Notes under the pieces: model-generated | Databases searched by the model: none | Told to the model about the DNA's origin: nothing | What the model saw: only the letters and a program-made list of their open reading frames with translations | Assembly (NCBI GenBank): GCA_930367205.1 | Contig: OV884011.1 | Coordinates: 145,015,937-145,079,936 of the forward strand | DNA from: Acanthosoma haemorrhoidale | Lineage: Eukaryota; Arthropoda; Insecta; Hemiptera; Acanthosomatidae | Length of the DNA stretch: 64,000 nucleotides | Direction: 5' to 3' | Shown here: in pieces, positions 1 to 14,461 of the stretch | Layout of the letters: each line of letters opens with the position of its first letter | Position numbering within the stretch: position 1 is the stretch's first letter | Position numbers and translations under genes: made by a program

Positions 1-3000
1 GACGACCCCAAACATTTTTCTTATTTTGTACACACCATTGTTACTAGTTGGTTTATAGGAACAGGTGTTCCCAACATTATTTTTTCCACTAAAATATATG
101 ATTAACTATAAGGAAACTGATACAGTTACTGTAGATTAGCTTTATCGGAGTGAAGGTGTCGGGTCAATTATATTAGGATCTACAAGTATAGATATAGGGA
201 TAACCAGAATTTAGCATAAATCGATTTAAATAATACCATTTAGGTTGGCTAACGCCCCTTTATAATAAATATCATAACTCACCAGTTTAATTGTAAATCC
301 AGGATTTTAGTACAATCTTGATGAAGTCATGATGACTAACAAGAACCAGCTGAGAGATGGAAGATTCAAAATTTCCAAGACCTCAATAGATCAACCGCCC
401 AAAGGAATATTCTTCTTTCAGAACTCCGACCCTGTCTAGAGGAGGCAAATCGACGCACTGAAAGAAAACGGCCAAACTAGCGACTAAAGCAAATAAGAAG
501 AAATGCAGCACCAAGACTTTAATGCCGACAGCTGAAATTCTCCGTAAATATGAAAATGTGTAATACTATAGTATATCAAGCCTGTAAGAAGTAAGATACT
601 TTGTTAGCTTGTATCAATCAAATGTCTGTGTTGCATGGATTAATTTGTTATTAATATCCTGTGTCCAGCACCTGGTCCACTATCATGACTATGTCATGGT
701 TTTGAGTATAACCTGGATGAAGTCATGCTGACTAGCCAGAACCAACCGAGACATTGAAAATTCAACATTTCTTTAGACCACAAAGGTTTAAAAGCCGAAA
801 GAAAGATTTTTCTTTCAAAACTCCGGCCCGGTCTACAATAGGGAGCAACAATGAACCGAAACTAAACATCCGAACTAGCGACTAAATCAAATTAGAAGAT
901 AAGAAACATCAAGGCTATAAATCCGACAGCTGAAATTCTCCGTAAATAGGAAAATTTGTAATATTATCGCATATCAAGCCTGTTAGAAGTAAGATAATCT
1001 GTAAGCTTGTATTTATTGTATGACTGTGTGAATGCATTTATTTGTTATTAATATCCTGTGCCCAGGTTTTGGTCCGCCATCATGACTGCATCCAGGTTTC
1101 GAGTACAATCTGGATAAAGTCATGGTGACTAGCCAGAAACAGCTGAGACATCAATTATTCAACATTTTCTGAAACACCGATGGATCAACAGTCCAAAGAA
1201 AAATTCTTCTTTCAGAACCCCGGCCTAGTCTAGAGGAGGGCAGAACGATGCACCGAAAGTAAAAGGCCGAACTACCGACTAAATCAAATTAGAAGAAAAG
1301 AAACACCAAGGCTATAATGCCGACAGCTGAGATTCTCTGTAAATAAGAAAATTTGTAATAGTATAGCTTTTCACGACTTTTTGAAGTAACAGGCTTTGTA
1401 AGCCTGTCTTTAAACCATGAGTTAACCGTGTTGCATGCATTTATGTGTTATTTATATCCTGTGCTCAGGTCCTGGCACATTTCCAGGTTCTGGTCCGCCA
1501 TCATGACTGCATCCAGGTTTTGAGTACAATCTAGATGAAGTCATGATGACTAACCAGAACCAACTGAGACATCGAAGATTCAACATTCCCTGAGAACCTA
1601 ATGGATCAAAAGCCCTAGAAAAGTATATCCAAGGCTGCAAAGGTAACAGTTGGGATTTCCTTTAAATAAGATAGTTTTTATAGTAGTCATGATGTTCTTT
1701 GCAGGTCTTGTAGATGTAAGAGAATTTCTTAGCTTGTCTTTAACGTGTAATTTTACAGTTCTGCATGAATTTATTCGTGTTTTAGCGGCATATCCCGTGC
1801 TTTTTAAGTCTGTTAGAAGTATGAGAATTTGCCTTGGATGCCATTCATTTTTAGAGGTCTTTTTTCGTTTTTAATATTTAGCCTTTTGTAGTTACACGGG
1901 TAAATGGATTTCTTCTACTATCTGTGCTTAATTTCACCCTTAGGATAAATAGTTGAGGTGTGAAATATCGTTAAAACTCTCAAACCGGTTAAATAATCAG
2001 TTTCGAAGCACTGTGAATGTGATAAAAGTCAATTCATGAAAACGAAATATTTAAAAATGTTTTTCTGAAACACCAAAATTATGAAAATGTTCGTAAATAT
2101 GTGGTAAATAATGGTAGATATATTTAAACCAAAAAAAATTAATTATTGTAATCCAAAATATTCCAGATGTTTATCTGGACACTCTAGTCTAGACCTCTGA
2201 CCTTGCAATTTTTTCAAGAGAGTTGTATATCTGCATATTTTTAGACCTCAATCGTTTTTAATTATACAATTATAGATTCTCAATAGCTTTATTCTATTTC
2301 CTGTAGCTTGGCTACATTTTATACATGTTATAATAAAAAAATAGCCATAGTAAAGACCTCAATCGTCCCGTATTCATGTACTAGTTGGGACAGGTTGTGT
2401 GGTGGTCTTAGTTACGGTCCGCAAATATAGATGCCCAAACGCTTTTACGCCACATTCCCAGTGTAAAGTGTGTCTTCTCTAGTTATAGTATTCATTATCG
2501 GAGCGGCGTGTTGTGCAGATAAGTTCGGTTAGTTGAACATAAGAATCCAAATGCATTGCGTATGACTGTGTGACTTACTACTTGCCTATTTACGGTGTGA
2601 AAATCGGTTTCCATTCAATGTCGCTACATCTTATCAGGTATGTGAACATATTTATTTGGGTATTTCTAGTCTAGGTTTACAAAGTGAAATTAAATATGTG
2701 AGTTTTAACATGGATCATGCTAAAAGGTGTGTGTTGGAAATATGCTTACTCTCCATGTATGGTTGACAATTGCTGTAAATATGCAAATGTAATATATTAG
2801 TGATTTTCGCAGATGCATCTCTTCAGTTAACGGTGTGCGGTTATTTTTATTTTAAAAGTATATGAGCGGTTTTTTTTTTTGTTTGAATATATTAAAATAG
2901 TTTACTAATTCATACTAACTTTAAAATTCACGTAGCAATAATTTGTCGACTAAAAAAAAAATTGAGCAAATATTTGCTTATCTGCCTTCGAATCACAAGT

Positions 3001-3720
3001 ATTAATAATTTGTTCGTTATTTACAATTTTAAAACGTGTAGAATGTGGTCCATGGAAGTTTGCAAATGAAATTCATATTATTACTTATTTGTATTCAAGA
3101 TAATATTTGTCTAAAACTGCTGGAACAAAGAAGGGAATATTTACATTCCAGGAGGGGATCTGTTGTATGATTAGCAGCAAAGCAGGCATTTTTTTAAAAT
3201 TTCTGATTCCTGCTATGTCAAAATGTAATTAGTTTTCTTTGGTTTCCCTAGATAACCTTCATTTAGGAAACTCTTCAAATGATTGCTCCTAAACGTTGTA
3301 TCCAATGTCTTGGCTATAGTATAATCCATGTTATTCTTGGCATGGTGGTGAATTTATTTTGGAGACTACCATAGTAGTTTCCTAAGTTGGTTTCTCCGGT
3401 GTCTATATTGGTCTGTTCTGTACACGGTTTTTGTCTTGTTGCGAGAAAATTCGATATTCTCTTCCATATGTAAACCGTATTTCTTTTAAGTGTGTTATTA
3501 TTCGGAAAGGTTTATGTTTGTTATATTTTGTGGGATATATTGATTTAGCCATATGGGCTATCGGTTATTTTTTCTAACATGAGTAACTAGCCTCCTAGTT
3601 TTTGTTGGGTTTTCCTGCCTGGCTTGTGTTTTATTGCTTTCTCATAGCGAGATGTTTCCCGAGAATAATGGCCTCAGGTATGTTAGGGATCTTTCACTTA
3701 TAGCCCGACCGAGGTACAAA
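1..3720. repeat. Tandem array unit, copy 1 (3720 bp)
   Basis: First complete copy in the window of a ~3.72 kb unit that repeats head to tail; the start at gacgacccca is arbitrary because the array enters from the left edge. The same start recurs at 3721, 7021, 10742, 14462 and 18182, and the copies differ by only scattered single-base changes. The first ~1.9 kb holds four diverged ~0.4 kb sub-repeats; the rest is unique within the unit. I see no rRNA, snRNA, tRNA or histone gene in it. Short open frames are present but show no known domain. Confidence 0.97.
299..1860. repeat. Four nested ~0.4 kb sub-repeats inside the unit (shown for copy 1)
   Basis: Anchor motifs such as gatgaagtcatg recur near 320, 717, 1112 and 1533, each followed by related text (aaattctccgtaaat, then tgttagaagtaaga). 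Spacings are about 396, 395 and 421 bp. The fourth sub-repeat carries an extra ~26 bp around its aggtcctgg/aggttctgg segment. The sub-repeats are much more diverged from one another than the 3.72 kb units are, so the nested duplication is older than the present array. Confidence 0.88.
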
Positions 3721-6700
3721 GACGACCCCAAACATTTTTCTTATTTTGTACACACCATTGTTACTAGTTGGTTTATAGGAACAGGTGTTCCCAAGATTAT
3801 TTTTTCCACTAAAATAAATGATTAACTATAAGGAAACTGATACAGTTACTGTAGATTAGCTTTATCGGAGTGAAGGTGTGGGGTCAATTATATTAGGATC
3901 TACAAGTATAGATATAGGGATAACCAGAATTTAGCATAAATCGATTTAAATAATACCATTTAGGTTGGCTAACGCCCCTTTATAATAAATATCATAACTC
4001 ACCAGTTTAATTGTAAATCCAGGATTTTAGTACAATCTTGATGAAGTCATGATGACTAACAAGAACCAGCTGAGAGATGGAAGATTCAAAATTTCCAAGA
4101 CCTCAATAGATCAACCGCCCAAAGGAATATTCTTCTTTCAGAACTCCGACCCTGTCTAGAGGAGGCAAATCGACGCACTGAAAGAAAACGGCCAAACTAG
4201 CGACTAAAGCAAATAAGAAGAAATGCAGCACCAAGACTTTAATGCCGACAGCTGAAATTCTCCGTAAATATGAAAATGTTTAATACTATAGTATATCAAG
4301 CCTGTAAGAAGTAAGATACTTTGTTAGCTTGTATCAATCAAATGTCTGTGTTGCATGGATTAATTTGTTATTAATATCCTGTGTCCAGCACCTGGTCCAC
4401 TATCATGACTATGTCATGGTTTTGAGTATAACCTGGATGAAGTCATGCTGACTAGCCAGAACCAACCGAGACATTGAAAATTCAACATTTCTTTAGACCA
4501 CAAAGGTTTAAAAGCCGAAAGAAAGATTTTTCTTTCAAAACCCCGGCCCGGTCTACAATAGGGAGCAACAATGCGCCGAAACTAAACATCCGAACTAGCG
4601 ACTAAATCAAATTAGAAGATAAGAAACATCAAGGCTATAAATCCGACAGCTGAAATTCTCCGTAAATAGGAAAATTTGTAATATTATCGCATATCAAGCC
4701 TGTTAGAAGTAAGATAATCTGTAAGCTTGTATTTATTGTATGACTGTGTGAATGCATTTATTTGTTATTAATATCCTGTGCCCAGGTTTTGGTCCGCCAT
4801 CATGACTGCATCCAGGTTTTGAGTACAATCTAGATGAAGTCATGATGACTAACCAGAACCAACTGAGACATCGAAGATTCAACATTCCCTGAGAACCTAA
4901 TGGATCAAAAGCCCTAGAAAAGTATATCCAAGGCTGCAAAGGTAACAGTTGGGATTTCCTTTAAATAAGATAGTTTTTATAGTAGTCATGATGTTCTTTG
5001 CAGGTCTTGTAGATGTAAGAGAATTTCTTAGCTTGTCTTTAACGTGTAATTTTACAGTTCTGCATGAATTTATTCGTGTTTTAGCGGCATATCCCGTGCT
5101 TTTTAAGTCTGTTAGAAGTATGAGAATTTGCCTTGGATGCCATTCATTTTTAGAGGTCTTTTTTCGTTTTTAATATTTAGCCTTTTGTAGTTACACGGGT
5201 AAATGGATTTCTTCTACTATCTGTGCTTAATTTCACCCTTAGGATAAATAGTTGAGGTGTGAAATATCGTTAAAACTCTCAAACCGGTTAAATAATCAGT
5301 TTCGAAGCACTGTGAATGTGATAAAAGTCAATTCATGAAAACGAAATATTTAAAAATGTTTTTCTGAAACACCAAAATTATGAAAATGTTCGTAAATATG
5401 TGGTAAATAATGGTAGATATATTTAAACCAAAAAAAATTAATTATTGTAATCCAAAATATTCCAGATGTTTATCTGGACACTCTAGTCTAGACGTCTGAC
5501 CTTGCAATTTTTTCAAGAGAGTTGTATATCTGCATATTTTTAGACCTCAATCGTTTTTAATTATACAATTATAGATTCTCAATAGCTTTATTCTATTTCC
5601 TGTAGCTTGGCTACATTTTATACATGTTATAATAAAAAAAATAGCCATAGTAAAGACCTCAATCGTCCCGTATTCATGTACTAGTTGGGACAGGTTGTGT
5701 GGTGGTCTTAGTTACGGTCCGCAAATATAGATGCCCAAACGCTTTTACGCCACATTCCCAGTGTAAAGTGTGTCTTCTCTAGTTATAGTATTCATTATCG
5801 GAGCGGCGTGTTGTGCAGATCAGTTCGGTTAGTTGAACATAAGAATCCAAATGCATTGCGTATGACTGTGTGACTTACTACTTGCCTATTTACGGTGTGA
5901 AAATCGGTTTCCATTCAATGTCGCTACATCTTATCAGGTATGTGAACATATTTATTTGGGTATTTCTAGTCTAGGTTTACAAAGTGAAATTAAATATGTG
6001 AGTTTTAACATGGATCATGCTAAAAGGTGTGTGTTGGAAATATGCTTACTCTCCATGTATGGTTGACAATCGCTGTAAATATGCAAATGTAATATATTAG
6101 TGATTTTCGCAGATGCATCTCTTCAGTTAACGGTGTGCGGTTATTTTTATTTTAAAAGTATATGAGCGGTTTTTTTTTTTGTTTGAATATATTAAAATAG
6201 TTTACTAATTCATACTAACTTTAAAATTCACGTAGCAATAATTTGTCGACTAAAAAAAAAATTGAGCAAATATTTGCTTATCTGCCTTCGAATCACAAGT
6301 ATTAATAATTTGTTCGTTATTTACAATTTTAAAACGTGTAGAATGTGGTCCATGGAAGTTTGCAAATGAAATTCATATTATTACTTATTTGTATTCAAGA
6401 TAATATTTGTCTAAAACTGCTGGAACAAAGAAGGGAATATTTACATTCCAGGAGGGGATCTGTTGTATGATTAGCAGCAAAGCAGGCATTTTTTTAAAAT
6501 TTCTGATTCCTGCTATGTCAAAATGTAATTAGTTTTCTTTGGTTTCCCTAGATAACCTTCATTTAGGAAACTCTTCAAATGATTGCTCCTAAACGTTGTA
6601 TCCAATGTCTTGGCTATAGTATAATCCATGTTATTCTTGGCATGGTGGTGAATTTATTTTGGAGACTACCATAGTAGTTTCCTAAGTTGGTTTCTCCGGT

Positions 6701-7020
6701 GTCTATATTGGTCTGTTCTGTACACGGTTTTTGTCTTGTTGCGAGAAAATTCGATATTCTCTTCCATATGTAAACCGTATTTCTTTTAAGTGTGTTATTA
6801 TTCGGAAAGGTTTATGTTTGTTATATTTTGTGGGATATATTGATTTAGCCATATGGGCTATCGGTTATTTTTTCTAACATGAGTAACTAGCCTCCTAGTT
6901 TTTGTTGGGTTTTCCTGCCTGGCTTGTGTTTTATTGCTTTCTCATAGCGAGATGTTTCCCGAGAATAATGGCCTCAGGTATGTTAGGGATCTTTCACTTA
7001 TAGCCCGACCGAGGTACAAA
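3721..7020. repeat. Tandem array unit, copy 2 (3300 bp, one sub-repeat missing)
   Basis: Same unit as copy 1 but ~421 bp shorter. At 4811 the text passes from sub-repeat 3 (gactgcatccagg) directly into sub-repeat 4 (ttttgagtacaatctagatg), at homologous positions of the two. This is the product expected from misaligned recombination between neighbouring sub-repeats. The remainder matches copy 1 closely. Confidence 0.95.
5820..5937 (+). promoter_or_regulatory. Candidate initiator plus first exon with strong donor in each unit (shown for copy 2)
   Basis: An arthropod-type initiator match TCAGTT at 5820-5825 is followed ~115 bp later by cag|gtatgt (donor after 5937), a near-consensus 5' splice site. 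The arrangement recurs in every unit, but the initiator reads TAAGTT in copies 1, 4 and 5 and TCAGTT in copies 2, 3 and 6. A second cag|gtatgt occurs at the equivalent of 3676 in copy 1. Transcription is an inference only; no TATA box or downstream promoter element could be matched. Confidence 0.25.
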
Positions 7021-10000
7021 GACGACCCCAAACATTTTTCTTATTTTGTACACACCATTGTTACTAGTTGGTTTATAGGAACAGGTGTTCCCAAGATTAT
7101 TTTTTGCACTAAAATAAATGATTAACTATAAGGAAACTGATACAGTTACTGTAGATTAGCTTTATCGGAGTGAAGGTGTGGGGTCAATTATATTAGGATC
7201 TACAAGTATAGATATAGGGATAACCAGAATTTAGCATAAATCGATTTAAATAATACCATTTAGGTTGGCTAACGCCCCTTTATAATAAATATCATAACTC
7301 ACCAGTTTAATTGTAAATCCAGGATTTTAGTACAATCTTGATGAAGTCATGATGACTAACAAGAACCAGCTGAGAGATGGAAGATTCAAAATTTCCAAGA
7401 CCTCAATAGATCAACCGCCCAAAGGAATATTCTTCTTTCAGAACTCCGACCCTGTCTAGAGGAGGCAAATCGACGCACTGAAAGAAAACGGCCAAACTAG
7501 CGACTAAAGCAAATAAGAAGAAATGCAGCACCAAGACTTTAATGCCGACAGCTGAAATTCTCCGTAAATATGAAAATGTGTAATACTATAGTATATCAAG
7601 CCTGTAAGAAGTAAGATACTTTGTTAGCTTGTATCAATCAAATGTCTGTGTTGCATGGATTAATTTGTTATTAATATCCTGTGTCCAGCACCTGGTCCAC
7701 TATCATTACTATGTCATGGTTTTGAGTATAACCTGGATGAAGTCATGCTGACTAGCCAGAACCAACCGAGACATTGAAAATTCAACATTTCTTTAGACCA
7801 CAAAGGATCAAAAGCCGAAAGAAAGATTTTTCTTTCAAAACCCCGGCCCGGTCTACAATAGGGAGAAACAATGCACCGAAACTAAACATCCGAACTAGCG
7901 ACTAAATCAAATTAGAAGATAAGAAACATCAAGGCTATAAATCCGACAGCTGAAATTCTCCGTAAATAGGAAAATTTGTAATATTATCGCATATCAAGCC
8001 TGTTAGAAGTAAGATAATCTGTAAGCTTGTATTTATTGTATGACTGTGTGAATGCATTTATTTGTTATTAATATCCTGTGCCCAGGTTTTGGTCCGCCAT
8101 CATGACTGCATCCAGGTTTCGAGTACAATCTGGATAAAGTCATGGTGACTAGCCAGAAACAGCTGAGACATCAATTATTCAACATTTTCTGAAACACCGA
8201 TGGATCAACAGTCCAAAGAAAAATTCTTCTTTCAGAACCCCGGCCTAGTCTAGAGGAGGGCAGAACGATGCACCGAAAGTAAAAGGCCGAACTACCGACT
8301 AAATCAAATTAGAAGAAAAGAAACACCAAGGCTATAATGCCGACAGCTGAGATTCTCTGTAAATAAGAAAATTTGTAATAGTATAGCTTTTCACGACTTT
8401 TTGAAGTAACAGGCTTTGTAAGCTTGTCTTTAAACCATGAGTTAACCGTGTTGCATGCATTTATGTGTTATTTATATCCTGTGCTCAGGTCCTGGCACAT
8501 TTCCAGGTTCTGGTCCGCCATCATGACTGCATCCAGGTTTTGAGTACAATCTAGATGAAGTCATGATGACTAACCAGAACCAACTGAGACATCGAAGATT
8601 CAACATTCCCTGAGAACCTAATGGATCAAAAGCCCTAGAAAAGTATATCCAAGGCTGCAAAGGTAACAGTTGGGATTTCCTTTAAATAAGATAGTTTTTA
8701 TAGTAGTCATGATGTTCTTTGCAGGTCTTGTAGATGTAAGAGAATTTCTTAGCTTGTCTTTAACGTGTAATTTTACAGTTCTGCATGAATTTATTCGTGT
8801 TTTAGCGGCATATCCCGTGCTTTTTAAGTCTGTTAGAAGTATGAGAATTTGCCTTGGATGCCATTCATTTTTAGAGGTCTTTTTTCGTTTTTAATATTTA
8901 GCCTTTTGTAGTTACACGGGTAAATGGATTTCTTCTACTATCTGTGCTTAATTTCACCCTTAGGATAAATAGTTGAGGTGTGAAATATCGTTAAAACTCT
9001 CAAACCGGTTAAATAATCAGTTTCGAAGCACTGTGAATGTGATAAAAGTCAATTCATGAAAACGAAATATTTAAAAATGTTTTTCTGAAACACCAAAATT
9101 ATGAAAATGTTCGTAAATATGTGGTAAATAATGGTAGATATATTTAAACCAAAAAAAATTAATTATTGTAATCCAAAATATTCCAGATGTTTATCTGGAC
9201 ACTCTAGTCTAGACGTCTGACCTTGCAATTTTTTCAAGAGAGTTGTATATCTGCATATTTTTAGACCTCAATCGTTTTTAATTATACAATTATAGATTCT
9301 CAATAGCTTTATTCTATTTCCTGTAGCTTGGCTACATTTTATACATGTTATAATAAAAAAAATAGCCATAGTAAAGACCTCAATCGTCCCGTATTCATGT
9401 ACTAGTTGGGACAGGTTGTGTGGTGGTCTTAGTTACGGTCCGCAAATATAGATGCCCAAACGCTTTTACGCCACATTCCCAGTGTAAAGTGTGTCTTCTC
9501 TAGTTATAGTATTCATTATCGGAGCGGCTTGTTGTGCAGATCAGTTCGGTTAGTTGAACATAAGAATCCAAATGCATTGCGTATGACTGTGTGACTTACT
9601 ACTTGCCTATTTACGGTGTGAAAATCGGTTTCCATTCAATGTCGCTACATCTTATCAGGTATGTGAACATATTTATTTGGGTATTTCTAGTCTAGGTTTA
9701 CAAAGTGAAATTAAATATGTGAGTTTTAACATGGATCATGCTAAAAGGTGTGTGTTGGAAATATGCTTACTCTCCATGTATGGTTGACAATTGCTGTAAA
9801 TATGCAAATGTAATATATTGGTGATTTTCGCAGATGCATCTCTTCAGTTAACGGTGTGCGGTTATTTTTATTTTAAAAGTATATGAGCGGTTTTTTTTTT
9901 TGTTTGAATATATTAAAATAGTTTACTAATTCATACTAACTTTAAAATTCACGTAGCAATAATTTGTCGACTAAAAAAAAAATTGAGCAAATATTTGCTT

Positions 10001-10741
10001 ATCTGCCTTCGAATCACAAGTATTAATAATTTGTTCGTTATTTACAATTTTAAAACGTGTAGAATGTGGTCCATGGAAGTTTGCAAATGAAATTCATATT
10101 ATTACTTATTTGTATTCAAGATAATATTTGTCTAAAACTGCTGGAACAAAGAAGGGAATATTTACATTCCAGGAGGGGATCTGTTGTATGATTAGCAGCA
10201 AAGCAGGCATTTTTTTAAAATTTCTGATTCCTGCTATGTCAAAATGTAATTAGTTTTCTTTGGTTTCCCTAGATAACCTTCATTTAGGAAACTCTTCAAA
10301 TGATTGCTCCTAAACGTTGTATCCAATGTCTTGGCTATAGTATAATCCATGTTATTCTTGGCATGGTGGTGAATTTATTTTGGAGACTACCATAGTAGTT
10401 TCCTAAGTTGGTTTCTCCGGTGTCTATATTGGTCTGTTCTGTACACGGTTTTTGTCTTGTTGCGAGAAAATTCGATATTCTCTTCCATATGTAAACCGTA
10501 TTTCTTTTAAGTGTGCTATTATTCGGAAAGGTTTATGTTTGTTATATTTTGTGGGATATATTGATTTAGCCATATGGGCTATCGGTTATTTTTTCTAACA
10601 TGAGTAACTAGCCTCCTAGTTTTTGTTGGGTTTTCCTGCCTGGCTTGTGTTTTATTGCTTTCTCATAGCGAGATGTTTCCCGAGAATAATGGTCTCAGGT
10701 ATGTTAGGGATCTTTCACTTATAGCCCGTCCGAGGTACAAA
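7021..10741. repeat. Tandem array unit, copy 3 (3721 bp)
   Basis: Complete unit with all four sub-repeats. It shares diagnostic variants with copy 4 that are absent from copies 1, 2, 5 and 6, for example ctatcattact near 7703 and aaaggatcaaaag near 7803. Confidence 0.97.
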
Positions 10742-13700
10742 GACGACCCCAAACATTTTTCTTATTTTGTACACACCATTGTTACTAGTTGGTTTATAGG
10801 AACAGGTGTTCCCAAGATTATTTTTTGCACTAAAATAAATAATTAACTATAAGGAAACTGATACAGTTACTGTAGATTAGCTTTATCGGAGTGAAGGTGT
10901 GGGGTCAATTATATTAGGATCTACAAGTATAGATATAGGGATAACCAGAATTTAGCATAAATCGATTTAAATAATACTATTTAGGTTGGCTAACGCCCCT
11001 TTATAATAAATATCATAACTCACCAGTTTAATTGCAAATCCAGGATTTTAGTACAATCTTGATGAAGTCATGATGACTAACAAGAACCAGCTGAGAGATG
11101 GAAGATTCAAAATTTCCAAGACCTCAATAGATCAACCGCCCAAAGGAATATTCTTCTTTCAGAACTCCGACCCTGTCTAGAGGAGGCAAATCGACGCACT
11201 GAAAGAAAACGGCCAAACTAGCGACTAAAGCAAATAAGAAGAAATGCAGCACCAAGACTTTAATGCCGACAGCTGAAATTCTCCGTAAATATGAAAATGT
11301 GTAATACTATAGTATATCAAGCCTGTAAGAAGTAAGATACTTTGTTAGCTTGTATCAATCAAATGTCTGTGTTGCATGGATTAATTTGTTATTAATATCC
11401 TGTGTCCAGCACCTGGTCCACTATCATTACTATGTCATGGTTTTGAGTATAACCTGGATGAAGTCATGCTGACTAGCCAGAACCAACCGAGACATTGAAA
11501 ATTCAACATTTCTTTAGACCACAAAGGATCAAAAGCCGAAAGAAAGATTTTTCTTTCAAAACCCCGGCCCGGTCTACAATAGGGAGAAACAATGCACCGA
11601 AACTAAACATCCGAACTAGCGACTAAATCAAATTAGAAGATAAGAAACATCAAGGCTATAAATCCGACAGCTGAAATTCTCCGTAAATAGGAAAATTTGT
11701 AATATTATCGCATATCAAGCCTGTTAGAAGTAAGATAATCTGTAAGCTTGTATTTATTGTATGACTGTGTGAATGCATTTATTTGTTATTAATATCCTGT
11801 GCCCAGGTTTTGGTCCGCCATCATGACTGCATCCAGGTTTCGAGTACAATCTGGATAAAGTCATGGTGACTAGCCAGAAACAGCTGAGACATCAATTATT
11901 CAACATTTTCTGAAACACCGATGGATCAACAGTCCAAAGAAAAATTCTTCTTTCAGAACCCCGGCCTAGTCTAGAGGAGGGCAGAACGATGCACCGAAAG
12001 TAAAAGGCCGAACTACCGACTAAATCAAATTAGAAGAAAAGAAACACCAAGGCTATAATGCCGACAGCTGAGATTCTCTGTAAATAAGAAAATTTGTAAT
12101 AGTATAGCTTTTCACGACTTTTTGAAGTAACAGGCTTTGTAAGCTTGTCTTTAAACCATGAGTTAACCGTGTTGCATGCATTTATGTGTTATTTATATCC
12201 TGTGCTCAGGTCCTGGCACATTTCCAGGTTCTGGTCCGCCATCATGACTGCATCCAGGTTTTGAGTACAATCTAGATGAAGTCATGATGACTAACCAGAA
12301 CCAACTGAGACATCGAAGATTCAACATTCCCTGAGAACCTAATGGATCAAAAGCCCTAGAAAAGTATATCCAAGGCTGCAAAGGTAACAGTTGGGATTTC
12401 CTTTAAATAAGATAGTTTTTATAGTAGTCATGATGTTCTTTGCAGGTCTTGTAGATGTAAGAGAATTTCTTAGCTTGTCTTTAACGTGTAATTTTACAGT
12501 TCTGCATGAATTTATTCGTGTTTTAGCGGCATATCCCGTGCTTTTTAAGTCTGTTAGAAGTATGAGAATTTGCCTTGGATGCCATTCATTTTTAGAGGTC
12601 TTTTTTCGTTTTTAATATTTAGCCTTTTGTAGTTACACGGGTAAATGGATTTCTTCTACTATCTGTGCTTAATTTCACCCTTAGGATAAATAGTTGAGGT
12701 GTGAAATATCGTTAAAACTCTCAAACCGGTTAAATAATCAGTTTCGAAGCACTGTGAATGTGATAAAAGTCAATTCATGAAAACGAAATATTTAAAAATG
12801 TTTTTCTGAAACACCAAAATTATGAAAATGTTCGTAAATATGTGGTAAATAATGGTAGATATATTTAAACCAAAAAAAATTAATTATTGTAATCCAAAAT
12901 ATTCCAGATGTTTATCTGGACACTCTAGTCTAGACGTCTGACCTTGCAATTTTTTCAAGAGAGTTGTATATCTGCATATTTTTAGACCTCAATCGTTTTT
13001 AATTATACAATTATAGATTCTCAATAGCTTTATTCTATTTCCTGTAGCTTGGCTACATTTTATACATGTTATAATAAAAAAATAGCCATAGTAAAGACCT
13101 CAATCGTCCCGTATTCATGTACTAGTTGGGACAGGTTGTGTGGTGGTCTTAGTTACGGTCCGCAAATATAGATGCCCAAACGCTTTTACGCCACATTCCC
13201 AGTGTAAAGTGTGTCTTCTCTAGTTATAGTATTCATTATCGGAGCGGCGTGTTGTGCAGATAAGTTCGGTTAGTTGAACATAAGAATCCAAATGCATTGC
13301 GTATGACTGTGTGACTTACTACTTGCCTATTTACGGTGTGAAAATCGGTTTCCATTCAATGTCGCTACATCTTATCAGGTATGTGAACATATTTATTTGG
13401 GTATTTCTAGTCTAGGTTTACAAAGTGAAATTAAATATGTGAGTTTTAACATGGATCATGCTAAAAGGTGTGTGTTGGAAATATGCTTACTCTCCATGTA
13501 TGGTTGACAATCGCTGTAAATATGCAAATGTAATATATTAGTGATTTTCGCAGATGCATCTCTTCAGTTAACGGTGTGCGGTTATTTTTATTTTAAAAGT
13601 ATATGAGCGGTTTTTTTTTTTGTTTGAATATATTAAAATAGTTTACTAATTCATACTAACTTTAAAATTCACGTAGCAATAATTTGTCGACTAAAAAAAA

Positions 13701-14461
13701 AATTGAGCAAATATTTGCTTATCTGCCTTCGAATCACAAGTATTAATAATTTGTTCGTTATTTACAATTTTAAAACGTGTAGAATGTGGTCCATGGAAGT
13801 TTGCAAATGAAATTCATATTATTACTTATTTGTATTCAAGATAATATTTGTCTAAAACTGCTGGAACAAAGAAGGGAATATTTACATTCCAGGAGGGGAT
13901 CTGTTGTATGATTAGCAGCAAAGCAGGCATTTTTTTAAAATTTCTGATTCCTGCTATGTCAAAATGTAATTAGTTTTCTTTGGTTTCCCTAGATAACCTT
14001 CATTTAGGAAACTCTTCAAATGATTGCTCCTAAACGTTGTATCCAATGTCTTGGCTATAGTATAATCCATGTTATTCTTGGCATGGTGGTGAATTTATTT
14101 TGGAGACTACCATAGTAGTTTCCTAAGTTGGTTTCTCCGGTGTCTATATTGGTCTGTTCTGTACACGGTTTTTGTCTTGTTGCGAGAAAATTCGATATTC
14201 TCTTCCATATGTAAACCGTATTTCTTTTAAGTGTGTTATTATTCGGAAAGGTTTATGTTTGTTATATTTTGTGGGATATATTGATTTAGCCATATGGGCT
14301 ATCGGTTATTTTTTCTAACATGAGTAACTAGCCTCCTAGTTTTTGTTGGGTTTTCCTGCCTGGCTTGTGTTTTATTGCTTTCTCATAGCGAGATGTTTCC
14401 CGAGAATAATGGCCTCAGGTATGTTAGGGATCTTTCACTTATAGCCCGACCGAGGTACAAA
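10742..14461. repeat. Tandem array unit, copy 4 (3720 bp)
   Basis: Complete unit, sharing the copy 3 variants listed for that copy. It also has private changes, for example aataataat in place of aataaatgat near 10840. Confidence 0.97.

Noticed and set aside
1452..1874. Short open frames of 62 and 74 codons (minus 1452-1640, plus 1650-1874) repeated in every array unit
   Set aside because: They lie in or beside sub-repeats whose sister copies do not keep the frames, start partly at non-ATG codons, and show no domain. Conservation between units reflects the recent array, not coding selection.
3634..3825. 63-codon open frame recurring in five units
   Set aside because: No recognisable domain; few differences exist between units, too few to judge selection. 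A donor-like cag|gtatgt lies inside it.
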